Shown piece by piece: positions 35,910-44,523 of a stretch of 64,000 nucleotides of DNA. Positions within the stretch are counted from its first letter, which is position 1. Each line of letters starts with the position of its first letter. Made by a program: the position numbers and the translations under genes. The notes beneath the pieces are model-generated. The model ran no database searches, was not told the origin of the DNA, and was given only the letters and a program-made list of their open reading frames with translations. Source of the stretch: a virus. The DNA lies in the IMG/VR virus record IMGVR_UViG_3300023199_000127, positions 116,793-180,792 of that record; one strand, written 5' to 3'.

Positions 35910-36242
35910 CTAACCTCCGTTGCTCTTGTTGTATTTGTTGAGCTTGGCGTAAGCTTCCTCCGTAGCTTTCCAGCCAAGAGCCTTGCACACAATGTCAATG
36001 GTCTCCATATCGACTGAGGGCCCACCAGCGACTTCGATAGTGACTTCCCTATCGGTCAGCTCCCGGCCTTCGTTGTCATACACCTGACAGGTGAGCTTGA
36101 CCATGCCGATATAGCGACTATTCTCGTGGACCTCATCGTACTCAATGTAGTCAAGGAGATCTTTGTGTATCTCCTTGTTCTCTTCGTTCAAGATCTCGTG
36201 CTCCCTTTCCTTGTCGAAGTGTCTATCCTGTTTGCTGCTCAC
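35910..36242 (-). CDS. small protein between beta' and beta genes
   Basis: 110 aa. GTG 36242 with AAGGTG upstream, overlapping the beta'-like stop by 20 bases. A highly charged N-terminus (HFDKEREHEILNEENKEIHK) is followed by a beta-rich part and a Lys/Asn-rich end. No family is recognised. Its position between the two large subunits invites the idea of an omega- or alpha-like polymerase subunit, untested. Confidence 0.6.
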   Translation of the reverse strand: MSSKQDRHFDKEREHEILNEENKEIHKDLLDYIEYDEVHENSRYIGMVKLTCQVYDNEGRELTDREVTIEVAGGPSVDMETIDIVCKALGWKATEEAYAKLNKYNKSNGG

Positions 36243-37908
36243 TGAGCACCTTCTTGAGACGCTCAGTGTGAAGCGTCCATGCCTTGTTACAGACACCAAA
36301 CTTGTCAGTGTCGCCATGTCTGAGGAGTCGCACAGCCAGACCCTGGCTGTAGCGATCTCCCGAAATCATTTCGTGGATGGGGCAGTACCGCAGGGAAATC
36401 TGCGTAAGTCCCACGAATCGCTCCGGCAACATGTTGTTGAACCGCTCCATCATGTTGATGCCGAACTGCTTGCGCAACTTCTTGCGCAGCATATCGAAGA
36501 TGGTATCGGCGGTCATACTACCAACTTGTCGAAGGAGACGCATGTAGGACTTCTTCTCCTTGCCTGCCGGCAAGATCTCATCCAGGACTATTCGTGCGGG
36601 ATACACGAGATAGATGACCTCAATCATCGTCTTTGCTTCCCGCGGCTCAATGTCCAGTTTCTGCAGCTCGGCAAGTGCTTCCTCTACAGATGCTTGTGCC
36701 CATGCACCGGTCTGATTGAGGATCTTCAGGACATGGAAGGGGTCATATCCTGCTTCGTGCTTGGAATCCAGCAGGATTTGCTGCAGTCGCTCCGAAAGAT
36801 AGTTTGCTGAACGGAGCCACGTACGATTCCAACCAGCCAGCACCTTCAGGCGATTGGAGGCTGCTCCGATGGGACCCAAAAGGGTCTTCATCTTCAGCAT
36901 GTCATGATTCTTATCGAGCGTCCTCTCCCACCACTCATCGACTTCCAGAGCCGATGCCATCTCATCGCACGCCTCATGGAGGCCTTCCTTGCCGCTTGTG
37001 CGATCGATAGTCTTCCAGCCATCGGGACATGCATCCAGAACCTGCTCAGGTGAGATCGAGAAACCAGTTGTGACAAACCGCTCCTTACCATCCTCCTTGG
37101 CACGCTCCCAGTCAACCACTTGGCTGGGATTTTCGTACAGAGCCTGCTTGGACCAGCCGCCATGCACGAGGCAAAATTCCATCAAATGGTCCTTTGCCTC
37201 CTGCTGGCACTCCGGCGTATCTGGAATCGGGAACCAATAGAGACAATCACCATCGCAGTCTGCACCAAGCTGCTCAAAGAGCAGCGGATGCATCTCGATG
37301 ACGTCGTCAGGGCTCTTCATAGCTCTGACGATCTCCAGTGACCCGTCCCAGATAGTGGGATCGCGGCCGATCATGATGAAATCACCATGCTGCAGTTCTG
37401 CATGGTCGAAGAACTTGCCCGGCAGCGCAACGTACTCCGGATCATGGTTAGCGTTCGGGACGAGCACAGCTCGTCCAGATCGCTTCACACGTGCACCGAC
37501 AATCACGTTACGAATCAGGCCATTCTTCGAGGCCAGATGGCTGATGGCTCGCTTCTGATAAGCTGACACCATCGCCTGAATGGCCTTCTCCGGCGCCTCC
37601 CCTTCCTCATACTGAAGGAGTACCCGCGCCAACTGATTGGCAGTGAACATCAGCGGGTGCACTGTCCACAGGCCCTGGTTATTCTGGACCTCGATGGGCG
37701 GCACACGAACCCGGTTGATCTGCCGGCCTGCGTAATCCGCTACTGCCACTGGCAGCTGGATCCACGCACCGTTCTTACGGATCTTCGGATCCAGAACGGT
37801 ACCATCGATGTTCTGCACCTTCTCCGGATCAATGATCGGAGGTAGGTCATCGGTGAGGACGGGCCTACCGTCCACATTGGTTTCGGCGATGATTACCGGA
37901 TGAATCAC
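36223..37908 (-). CDS. RNA polymerase beta'-subunit-like protein (catalytic, compact)
   Basis: 561 aa against about 1200-1400 for bacterial RpoC. Visible motifs: NGLIRNVIVGARVKRSGRAV at about 129-148 (counterpart of the RNLLGKRVDYSGRSV segment), then GRDPTIWDGS, EMHPLLFEQL and GADCDGD with Asp217, Asp219 and Asp221, the metal-binding triad of NADFDGD. The active site is therefore intact although clamp, jaw and most insertions are missing. No sigma-like or alpha-like gene is evident. Together with the beta-like gene it should give a phage-specific RNA polymerase. Confidence 0.82.
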   Translation of the reverse strand: MIHPVIIAETNVDGRPVLTDDLPPIIDPEKVQNIDGTVLDPKIRKNGAWIQLPVAVADYAGRQINRVRVPPIEVQNNQGLWTVHPLMFTANQLARVLLQYEEGEAPEKAIQAMVSAYQKRAISHLASKNGLIRNVIVGARVKRSGRAVLVPNANHDPEYVALPGKFFDHAELQHGDFIMIGRDPTIWDGSLEIVRAMKSPDDVIEMHPLLFEQLGADCDGDCLYWFPIPDTPECQQEAKDHLMEFCLVHGGWSKQALYENPSQVVDWERAKEDGKERFVTTGFSISPEQVLDACPDGWKTIDRTSGKEGLHEACDEMASALEVDEWWERTLDKNHDMLKMKTLLGPIGAASNRLKVLAGWNRTWLRSANYLSERLQQILLDSKHEAGYDPFHVLKILNQTGAWAQASVEEALAELQKLDIEPREAKTMIEVIYLVYPARIVLDEILPAGKEKKSYMRLLRQVGSMTADTIFDMLRKKLRKQFGINMMERFNNMLPERFVGLTQISLRYCPIHEMISGDRYSQGLAVRLLRHGDTDKFGVCNKAWTLHTERLKKVLSEQQTG

Positions 37909-38153
37909 GCCGCACCTCCGACGGACTGCAGGACCTTGCTACGCTGCAACAAAAGCAGCTTGTGCTGGTCCTTGGCATCGGACTGCTCGATCACGGCCAC
38001 GAAGGCTCGGAAGATCCACTTGAATCCGAGGACATTCCACACCAGGTAGAACAAGGTGTAGGCGCCACGGAAGAGCAGCTTTTCCAAACCTTCAATGAGT
38101 GCAAGGACGACATCCAGACATGCGTTCATGGACTTCTTACTCCTGTTGGTCAT
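37905..38153 (-). CDS. small membrane-associated protein, 82 aa
   Basis: AAGGGAAGCT precedes ATG 38153. Residues about 10-55 are hydrophobic with two helix-like stretches (LFYLVWNVLGFKWIFRAFV), then a polar tail. It overlaps the beta'-like start by four bases. Function is unknown. Confidence 0.55.
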   Translation of the reverse strand: MTNRSKKSMNACLDVVLALIEGLEKLLFRGAYTLFYLVWNVLGFKWIFRAFVAVIEQSDAKDQHKLLLLQRSKVLQSVGGAA

Positions 38154-38421
38154 AGCTTCCCTTCGATTCCCAATACCGCTGACAAACGGATTTGAGGAAT
38201 ACTATCAAATCTGCGTGGGATGAAAACACCGTGTCACCGGTGATCATTACTCCACCTAAGGCTTGGTCCGACATAATGCGGACCTGAAGTTGGGTGTCAC
38301 CAATCTCATCAAGCATCGTGAGGAGACTGGCAGGTGTATCGCGAGTGAACTGCGTGGTTTGGCCCTCGGCCAACCACGTGCCATCGCTAGGAGGTTTCGG
38401 AGGCAGCGAACTCTTCGACAT
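38137..38421 (-). CDS. hypothetical protein, 94 aa
   Basis: ATG 38421 with GACGAGG directly before it. Pro/Ser-rich start, then an alpha/beta body (TQLQVRIMSDQALGGVMI). No motif is recognised; it is embedded in the run of small genes upstream of the RNA polymerase. Confidence 0.55.
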   Translation of the reverse strand: MSKSSLPPKPPSDGTWLAEGQTTQFTRDTPASLLTMLDEIGDTQLQVRIMSDQALGGVMITGDTVFSSHADLIVFLKSVCQRYWESKGSYDQQE

Positions 38422-38770
38422 CCTCGTCCACTTCCTCGATCGGCTCGTCGTAATTCTCGATGGTGCCGACGAGGAACGGGATGATGACGAGCAGCTGCGC
38501 TGCTCCCGGCCCGCGTGACGACTGGGTCATCCGATACACCGTACCGCCCATATTCAGGCTCACAATCGGCTGACCACGATCTGTGTACCGCTTCTTGATG
38601 CGGTATCCGGAGATGATGCGCTCGTCGTCATCGGAGAGGAGAAACTGAAATCCCTCTTCGAGGACGCGCTTCACATGTATATCGTCGACTTGTCCGCCTC
38701 CGATTTCGGCGACAAAATCGGAGCCGCCATGGAATACGCGTCCCGTGGCGGCTTGTCTTTGCTTGCCCAT
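38387..38770 (-). CDS. hypothetical protein, 127 aa
   Basis: A very strong ribosome site (AGGAGGT) fixes ATG 38770. The middle is beta-rich (IVSLNMGGTVYRMTQSSRG) and the C-terminus acidic (EPIEEVDEDVEEF). No family is recognised. Confidence 0.65.
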   Translation of the reverse strand: MGKQRQAATGRVFHGGSDFVAEIGGGQVDDIHVKRVLEEGFQFLLSDDDERIISGYRIKKRYTDRGQPIVSLNMGGTVYRMTQSSRGPGAAQLLVIIPFLVGTIENYDEPIEEVDEDVEEFAASETS

Positions 38771-38835
38771 TGCTTCTACCTCCTGGTTGAAATTTGGAAC
38801 ACGATTAAGTGTGGTGACACCCAACCGACGTTGCA

Positions 38836-39204
38836 CTAAGCGACGGCGGTCTGTTCTTCGAAGAGTGTTTGTGCCGCCTCTTCCAAAGTCTGAAACACAG
38901 TCCCATCAATCACGATCTTTCGCATTACGATCGTGAATTGCGTAGGATCTGCTTGGCTAGGAACTTCTAGCTCTGCCCAGCTGATCTCATGCCCAGCTCT
39001 AACGAGCATGGCCCACGGATCATCCGATTGCCAAGCATTCTGTTGAATCACACTGATCTTAGCCATGTCATTATGTAGCGTGACATGTCTCTGTCCAGTG
39101 CTAGATAGCACATGGATCTCCCAGCGATTTTTCGATGTTTCAAAGTGGTCGGATTCACTATGCAGAGCTTTGTGTGCGAACTCCGCAACCTTATCAAATT
39201 TCAC
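38836..39204 (-). CDS. hypothetical protein, 122 aa
   Basis: GTG 39204 overlaps the HIRAN gene stop (TAGTGA) with AAGGAG upstream. Alpha/beta, with no motif. The C-terminal helix TLEEAAQTLFEEQ is acidic. Confidence 0.6.
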   Translation of the reverse strand: MKFDKVAEFAHKALHSESDHFETSKNRWEIHVLSSTGQRHVTLHNDMAKISVIQQNAWQSDDPWAMLVRAGHEISWAELEVPSQADPTQFTIVMRKIVIDGTVFQTLEEAAQTLFEEQTAVA

Positions 39205-39731
39205 TATTCGAACACTCCTTCTTCGTGCTGAGCGATGAACATGCTAATCTCTTCATCGCTATCCGCGGCGTTTGCGATTGCGCCTGCGACCTTGATATCG
39301 GGCACAGCCATCATCTCCATTACCTCTCGGATCTTTTGCACCTCGTCCTGCTGGGCTTCGTAGACGATCACAATGCTCGTACGCCATACGCCGCGGTCAT
39401 TTGTTCCAATACGGCTAATGGCGCAATTCAGAATCCTATTCTCCTTGAGAAGCCGGGCAATGATAGGGGCATAGTTCTTTGGGATGTACCCGATACGCTG
39501 CGAAGCAGTATCGGGTACATCCCTCGGCTTGCCTCTAGGTGGTACCCAGACACTCACCGCGTTCTTGTCTTTGGGATTGCTAGGTTCTGGTAGAAGGTTC
39601 ACCGCTTGCTTCGGGAGGAGCAAGCGGAGAAGTCCCCGGTCTTCCTGGTAATCCGTGCCAAAGACTGGAAGAATGATTTCCTCGGGCCAAGATTCGGGGC
39701 GAGGATTCTGAAGTACGTCTTGTTGAGCCAT
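39204..39731 (-). CDS. HIRAN-domain protein
   Basis: 175 aa. Residues about 45-95 carry LLPEPSNPKDKNAVSVWV followed by IGYIPKNYAPIIARLL, the EPxNxxDxNAV and GYIP signature of HIRAN domains, which bind DNA ends or 3'-hydroxyl ends of stalled forks. Here the domain is almost free-standing, not fused to a helicase. The start (ATG 39731) overlaps RNase H by 133 bases, so one of the two boundaries may be wrong. Confidence 0.65.
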   Translation of the reverse strand: MAQQDVLQNPRPESWPEEIILPVFGTDYQEDRGLLRLLLPKQAVNLLPEPSNPKDKNAVSVWVPPRGKPRDVPDTASQRIGYIPKNYAPIIARLLKENRILNCAISRIGTNDRGVWRTSIVIVYEAQQDEVQKIREVMEMMAVPDIKVAGAIANAADSDEEISMFIAQHEEGVFE

Positions 39732-40354
39732 AGCTTACGTTCGCTAAGAGAGGCAACCTTTTCCTCTCCTTCATGAATGGTGTGGACGTCGAACCTGAGG
39801 AAACCCATATAGGTTTTCCGCTTACCTGCTGCAGCTCTTGCCTCATGGGCAAGCTCATCACAGATCTCATTGTTATGATTGCCGTCGTGTCCCTTCACAT
39901 GCTTGAGTCTTACAGATCTCCAGCGCTGCTTAGCTCTTCGACAACTCTTGATCAGTTCGACGTTCTTCTTGTTCTTGTACTTACCGAGGATGCTATTAAT
40001 GCACCACTCGGAGTCTGTGTGCAAGATGGCTGTGTCGGTTCGTTCCTCCTCTTTATCAAACTGATCAAAGGGATGAATCATTTTCTTGCTGGCACGAACC
40101 AAAGGACTTGTAGCCTTGAATAGTGCCAGACCGACTCTAATCGCCATCAGCTCTGCGGTATTGTTGGTGGGCCCATCAGGGGCCATCAACTGACCCGGTG
40201 CAAAACTGATCTTCACACCCCATGTACCTTCATGGGTACGTAGATCAGGCTGCCACAGGGCAACAATTCCACAACCAGTAGCGTGGCCACGATGGTGGCC
40301 ACTGCCATCGGTCCAGATTGAGTAATACTGCTTACTAGGACGCGCTTCCAACAT
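39599..40354 (-). CDS. ribonuclease H (type 1) with C-terminal extension
   Basis: 251 aa. RNase H core: SIWTDGSGHHRG (Asp), NNTAELMAI (Glu), ILHTDSEWCINS (Asp), HVKGHDGNHNNEICDELAH (His and last Asp), all four acidic residues present. It removes RNA from RNA-DNA hybrids such as primers or R-loops. ATG 40354 has no clear ribosome site but overlaps the previous gene by 20 bases. The last 40 residues read basic and out of style, overlapping the HIRAN gene, which suggests a shifted or extended 3' end. Confidence 0.8.
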   Translation of the reverse strand: MLEARPSKQYYSIWTDGSGHHRGHATGCGIVALWQPDLRTHEGTWGVKISFAPGQLMAPDGPTNNTAELMAIRVGLALFKATSPLVRASKKMIHPFDQFDKEEERTDTAILHTDSEWCINSILGKYKNKKNVELIKSCRRAKQRWRSVRLKHVKGHDGNHNNEICDELAHEARAAAGKRKTYMGFLRFDVHTIHEGEEKVASLSERKLWLNKTYFRILAPNLGPRKSFFQSLARITRKTGDFSACSSRSKR

Positions 40355-40826
40355 CTGCGGAAGCGATGCGTTGATGTACTTCAACGTAGGTTCCCTTACC
40401 GGGGTTAGGCTCTGCAAAGTGCTTCTTGAAGAAGCCATAGACGACTGTAGGTAGGATGTCGTCCTGTCCTGCCCCCGGCAGGAAACAGGCGACCGACTTC
40501 GCCTCCAATGTCTCCGCCTTCTCCTTGAGTTTGCCCAACACCTCATCGATGTACTTGTACTTGATGCCCTGTTCATCAGAGATGTTGGCGAAGATAACCT
40601 GCATGTTCGCTGGGAGCGCCACATGCATAGCCTTCTTCTTGTCATCCTTTAGAAGAGCCATCATGCCTGGCTCCCACCGAGGGTTCTCCTCAAGCTTCTT
40701 GAGTCGTTCCCAAACGATAGCAGGAATGACACCCTGTACCTCAGAAGGGAAGTCGTTAATGTTGAAGATCAAGAGAGTGTCACAAATACACTCTTTCAGA
40801 TCTGCATTCTTTATCAGCTTGAGCAT
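40335..40826 (-). CDS. macro-domain-like protein (possible ADP-ribose binding)
   Basis: 163 aa. The order of segments resembles phage and Appr-1''-p-type macro domains: a first strand CDTLLIFNIND, VIFANISDEQG (compare NxFaNxxxQ), a YIDEVLGKLKEKAETLEAKS helix, then SVACFLPGAGQDDILPTVVYG (compare the lP-x-GaG loop). The usual Asn-rich N-terminal loop is not obvious, so activity is uncertain. It sits beside RNase H and RNA-repair genes. Confidence 0.45.
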   Translation of the reverse strand: MLKLIKNADLKECICDTLLIFNINDFPSEVQGVIPAIVWERLKKLEENPRWEPGMMALLKDDKKKAMHVALPANMQVIFANISDEQGIKYKYIDEVLGKLKEKAETLEAKSVACFLPGAGQDDILPTVVYGFFKKHFAEPNPGKGTYVEVHQRIASADVGSAS

Positions 40827-41020
40827 GATTTGTTCTTCTTCAAACGATGAAGTAGCCGCCGGTACATGACCTTAGGTCTACCCCTAGAACTGTCTAGGTA
40901 GACTACATACTCCTGGTCATCTTGAAAGCCACAGCATGCTGCAAGATCGTTCAGAGTTTTCGTTGCAATCTTACGATCGGCTAGATGCTTTGGTGCAGCA
41001 ATGTAGTGATCTTCATACAA
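40814..41020 (-). CDS. hypothetical protein, 68 aa
   Basis: TTG 41020 is preceded by AAGGATACA; no in-frame ATG precedes the conserved-looking part. Basic C-terminus (YRRLLHRLKKNKS) suggests nucleic-acid contact. No family is recognised. Confidence 0.5.
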   Translation of the reverse strand: MYEDHYIAAPKHLADRKIATKTLNDLAACCGFQDDQEYVVYLDSSRGRPKVMYRRLLHRLKKNKSCSS

Positions 41021-41068
41021 TGTATCCTTGAATTTCGCCCCCCGGGCGATTGCGAGTTTTGCAGCGGG

Positions 41069-41182
41069 TCACAATCGAGTGATCTCACCTTCCTTGTTGC
41101 CCCGACCCCAGTGTATGTCAAAGTAGTCGGCTTTCTTCAGCGCAGCTTTCACTTCCTTAATTACCTGCTTGCTTCTCTGCAC
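41069..41182 (-). CDS. small protein, 37 aa
   Basis: GTG 41182 with GAGG at 6-7 bases, inside the 3' end of the RNA ligase gene. The frame (KKADYFDIHWGRGNKEGEIT in its second half) is well coded and stops at 41069. The remaining gap 41021-41068 holds only a short GC hairpin (CGCC/GGCG). Confidence 0.5.
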   Translation of the reverse strand: MQRSKQVIKEVKAALKKADYFDIHWGRGNKEGEITRL

Positions 41183-42300
41183 GGTTTTCCTCTTTCTTTA
41201 AGCCTATTGGCGATGGCCTTGTAGATCTGTTCGGTGGTGTCTTTCTGATCGAACATTGAGAAGAGCATGCCGCGGACCTCCGCGGGTGCTCTATCCTGTA
41301 CAGCAAGAGCAAACGCCTTCCTGTTACCCTTTAGGTGGAGTAGGTCGCGCCACAAAGAGTCCACCAGTTCCCGGATTTCCCAGAATGCCAGGTTCAACTG
41401 GCCGATTAAATCGTCGAACTCATCCACCCTGTGGTCAGGAAGGCCCTCTCTGAGCTCCTGGACGAGTGTTTGCAGGTCGCCGGCCGGTGAGATACCCTCG
41501 TCCAGATGACGCGTCCTGAGGGCCCCCAGGAGCCTCTTGAAGGTCACCTCGTCGACCAGCCTATGCATTTCCACATAGTCGGGGCTCTTAATCTTTACGC
41601 GGAGACCATTGTCCCAGCGCACGACATAGCCCTCATGGTTCTCTCGGAAGGTGGGATTGGTCAGGTCGTGGATGTCGTACAGCTCTGGAAGTCGCATGCC
41701 CAGTCTGCGTGCATACCGCTTCAAGACGCTCTGAGAGACCTCGAGTCCACTACGGGTATGGATGACCCCAAGGAGCACCAGCTCCTTGCGGTCCTTGTAA
41801 TCCACCACAATACGGTTCTCAGGGTAAATGATCTCGGTCAGTATGGTCACATTCTTGGGAATTTCGTCGAAGTTGTAACGGCGCCGGCCGAAGTCCTGTG
41901 CCCACTCCGCCTGTTCACTAGTGAAGCTGCCACGGGTGCTACAGTACCAGTCTCCCTCCCAGTTCCACCAGATCCCCAAGCTACCGTCTATCTTCTCCTC
42001 GGCTTGATAGCCGATGAGCCACGGGTCAGGAAAGTTCTCTGGTGAAGAGACGGGCATCTCGCCAAGATTAAAGAACTTACGGAAGGGACGAGCAATCAGC
42101 TTGTCCCCATGAGAGTGGAGGATCAGACCACGGGATTGAGTAGTGACATCATCCCATGCACGTTGAAACGCGCACTCGTTGGTGTAGTTGTAAAGCGTGA
42201 GAGGAAAAATCGGGTGCGACTGCTTGCTAATAAGACCGCGCTCGATATATTCGTCGAGCTCAATCCTAAGCGGTGCACGATCTGTCTCAAACTCAATCAC
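41161..42300 (-). CDS. RNA ligase, T4 Rnl1-like
   Basis: 379 aa. Nucleotidyltransferase motif I EKIDGSLG (Lys forms the AMP adduct) near residue 103, preceded by SRGLIL and ARPFRKFFNLGE; motif IV-like HEGYVVR and motif V VKIKSPDY follow. The length fits Rnl1 (374). It seals 5'-phosphate and 3'-hydroxyl RNA ends, typically repairing tRNAs cut by host anticodon nucleases. It starts within the stop of HD-Pnk (four-base overlap), so end-healing and sealing enzymes are co-translated. Confidence 0.88.
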   Translation of the reverse strand: MIEFETDRAPLRIELDEYIERGLISKQSHPIFPLTLYNYTNECAFQRAWDDVTTQSRGLILHSHGDKLIARPFRKFFNLGEMPVSSPENFPDPWLIGYQAEEKIDGSLGIWWNWEGDWYCSTRGSFTSEQAEWAQDFGRRRYNFDEIPKNVTILTEIIYPENRIVVDYKDRKELVLLGVIHTRSGLEVSQSVLKRYARRLGMRLPELYDIHDLTNPTFRENHEGYVVRWDNGLRVKIKSPDYVEMHRLVDEVTFKRLLGALRTRHLDEGISPAGDLQTLVQELREGLPDHRVDEFDDLIGQLNLAFWEIRELVDSLWRDLLHLKGNRKAFALAVQDRAPAEVRGMLFSMFDQKDTTEQIYKAIANRLKERGKPCREASR

Positions 42301-43280
42301 CGTCTGACCTCCACAGTATCGAAGCCCTCCTTAACGAGCTTCTCTCTGATCTGCTCGTCAGTGATCCTGGCCATCTGGCCACCCAGACTGGTGCACAGGT
42401 TACCGTGCATCTGCTTGATGACACGCTCCGGGACCTTGCGCTCGCGCAGCTCATTCTGGTCGAGCGCCACCTCAACCGGATGGGCAAATACAACAGCCGT
42501 GAACTTCAGACCTTCGATCTGGCTGTTGTACCAGTCCATAGTGGACTTGCGATGATGTGCCACACAATTCGTCTGGTCAAGGATAGGGATGTCTCCACGA
42601 CCGATCGTCGCAAGCGCCAGCTTGCGAACGATCTGCGTTACAACCTCCTCCTGATGCTCCAGGTACGAACCGAGCTGCCAACGAACCTCGTCCCTGCAGA
42701 TACGAGTATAGACATGGCTATCGCCATTATCATTACTCTCAGCAATCTCCTTGGCCCAGGTCGTCTTACCAACGCCCGGAGGACCAAGTGTCATGCAGAT
42801 TCTGCCAGGACGAGGGTCACAAGAGCTCATAAGACTAAAGGCCTTATGGATCATATCCTCAGACACTTCCATCTCTGCTCTGCCACCACGATCACACTTA
42901 TTCAGATCCTGCAGGTCCTTGAACCACGGGTGCTCCTCAAGCTCCTTGCGCTTCTGCTTCTTCATCTGGCTATTCTCATAGAAGAAGTAGCGCATATGAT
43001 TCGCGACCAACCAGTGAACCTTGCAAGTCACGTCACTGCAGATCATCTTGGCGCCACGATAAGCGTGCTCACGCCACTTCTGACCGTCGGTAGTATTCTT
43101 TCCGACATCATGCAGAAGGGCGGCCATCTGAAACCCCCAGTCATTGGTACGTCTCAGAGCTGCCAGGAGCCATGTCTGATAGAGATGGCTCATGACATTG
43201 GGCTCCGGATGGAAGTCCTTCGGATTGTCCTCGTAGTTCTGACAATCGAGGACGAGTCTCTTCAACTTGTGTGAAATCAT
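42297..43280 (-). CDS. HD-Pnk: HD phosphohydrolase fused to polynucleotide kinase
   Basis: 327 aa. N-terminal HD domain: HPEPNVMSHLYQT with ALLHDVGKN (HD pair) and a later VANHMRYFF. C-terminal P-loop kinase: LGPPGVGKTTWA near residue 165, RDEVRWQLG, and an Arg-rich lid. This architecture matches bacterial HD-Pnk, in which HD removes 2',3'-cyclic or 3'-phosphate and the kinase phosphorylates 5'-OH ends. It prepares RNA ends for the ligase next to it. Confidence 0.85.
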   Translation of the reverse strand: MISHKLKRLVLDCQNYEDNPKDFHPEPNVMSHLYQTWLLAALRRTNDWGFQMAALLHDVGKNTTDGQKWREHAYRGAKMICSDVTCKVHWLVANHMRYFFYENSQMKKQKRKELEEHPWFKDLQDLNKCDRGGRAEMEVSEDMIHKAFSLMSSCDPRPGRICMTLGPPGVGKTTWAKEIAESNDNGDSHVYTRICRDEVRWQLGSYLEHQEEVVTQIVRKLALATIGRGDIPILDQTNCVAHHRKSTMDWYNSQIEGLKFTAVVFAHPVEVALDQNELRERKVPERVIKQMHGNLCTSLGGQMARITDEQIREKLVKEGFDTVEVRR

Positions 43281-43666
43281 TTCACTATCATGTGGTGCTG
43301 TTCTTCGGAAAACTTCTTATTGTGGCGTGACCCGGTCATCCACCGTAGCAACGGCATCTCGTTCAACCACTCGCTAATTGTCGGGATGAAACCGAGATTC
43401 TCGATGATGTGATCCTCAGCGATTTGACGCACCGGTACCCACTTCACGCTAGGACCAGCATCCATCTCGATCATGATCTGGATAGCAGGTCCAAAGACCT
43501 GCTCAGCCAGATGCGGACCCCACGAATTGTGCAGAATAATCCGATGACGGATATCTGAACAGGCACTCTTCGTTTCATCAAACCACTGATGAATCTTGAA
43601 GTAATCCTCAGGAGAACCACCGTACTTCCGAGCACTGTTTTCAGCATAAACCCACGGTTTACTCAT
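43277..43666 (-). CDS. DUF6915-like protein
   Basis: 129 aa. ATG 43666 with GGAGA upstream. The start SKPWVYAENSARKYGGSPED and IHQWFDETKS resemble the DUF6915 family of phage and bacterial proteins, whose function is unknown. It overlaps HD-Pnk by four bases, so it belongs to the RNA-repair transcript. Confidence 0.6.
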   Translation of the reverse strand: MSKPWVYAENSARKYGGSPEDYFKIHQWFDETKSACSDIRHRIILHNSWGPHLAEQVFGPAIQIMIEMDAGPSVKWVPVRQIAEDHIIENLGFIPTISEWLNEMPLLRWMTGSRHNKKFSEEQHHMIVK

Positions 43667-44234
43667 CGAGTTTCTCCAACTCTCTGACAGCATCTTCAAA
43701 GTAGAGATATGCTCCTTCCTTGAATTCTCCATCGAGTTTTACTTGCCGCATATCGTAGAACGTAGAGTGTGCGAAGAACTTGATTAGCTCAGTGTACGAC
43801 TTGATACTTCTACACTTCATTGGCGGCCAAATGTCGGCCATATCCTCCAGAACCTTATTAAAGACACGGAGATCGCCGGACACAAACAGATCCTGCTCCT
43901 CCTTATTCATCTTTTTCGCACCAAGATTCTTCAAGGCCCATTTCGCAAAATCAGCCGGCGTAAACTCTCTGCGCAAAGCTTCACGAACTATCTCGCTAAA
44001 AGATACCCCTTGTGCATTAGCACACCAGCAGTAGAGAGAAGAAACTTTCTCATTACTCCATGCTAGCGCTTCAGAACGTACCCAGGTTCGGAAAGCTTCT
44101 GTACGATCGCTAAAGACTTGCTGCACATGGCCAGCTTCGTCGATATCGTAATTGTATTGATCGTTGTACTCGAAGCAGATGCCCGAGAGAACGTATACAA
44201 ACTCACCGATATCTCCGTCTTTACGACTCGCCAT
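43659..44234 (-). CDS. hypothetical protein, 191 aa
   Basis: ATG 44234 follows a weak purine-rich site. Alpha/beta with a CWCANAQG segment; mixed charges. No family is recognised. The stop overlaps the next start by 8 bases. Confidence 0.6.
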   Translation of the reverse strand: MASRKDGDIGEFVYVLSGICFEYNDQYNYDIDEAGHVQQVFSDRTEAFRTWVRSEALAWSNEKVSSLYCWCANAQGVSFSEIVREALRREFTPADFAKWALKNLGAKKMNKEEQDLFVSGDLRVFNKVLEDMADIWPPMKCRSIKSYTELIKFFAHSTFYDMRQVKLDGEFKEGAYLYFEDAVRELEKLDE

Positions 44235-44247
44235 CGTTCGTCTTCTG

Positions 44248-44523
44248 CTACTCAGCCTTCTCGGTACGCGCTTCTTCAGCAACCATCTCCGCCTTCTTGC
44301 GCTCTGCCTTGGCTATAGTGTCGAGGACACCCGTGTGGGTCTCGAGACAGTTCACCCATGACATCCTGGCAGTGCTCTCGCACAGCTCCATCAGGAAAGT
44401 AAGGGCTCGATCCTCGGTTACACCGCTCTTCTGCAAGCGTTCCTGGAGACCCGGTTTCATGTTCTCCCAGAACAAGTCGAAATAGGTCTGCGGAATCTGT
44501 TGCTCTGAATTCTGCTTACTCAC
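44248..44523 (-). CDS. hypothetical helical protein, 91 aa
   Basis: GTG 44523 with GGAGAAG upstream. The C-terminus is an Ala/Glu/Lys helix (AKAERKKAEMVAEEARTEKA), probably coiled coil. Function is unknown. Confidence 0.6.
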   Translation of the reverse strand: MSKQNSEQQIPQTYFDLFWENMKPGLQERLQKSGVTEDRALTFLMELCESTARMSWVNCLETHTGVLDTIAKAERKKAEMVAEEARTEKAE

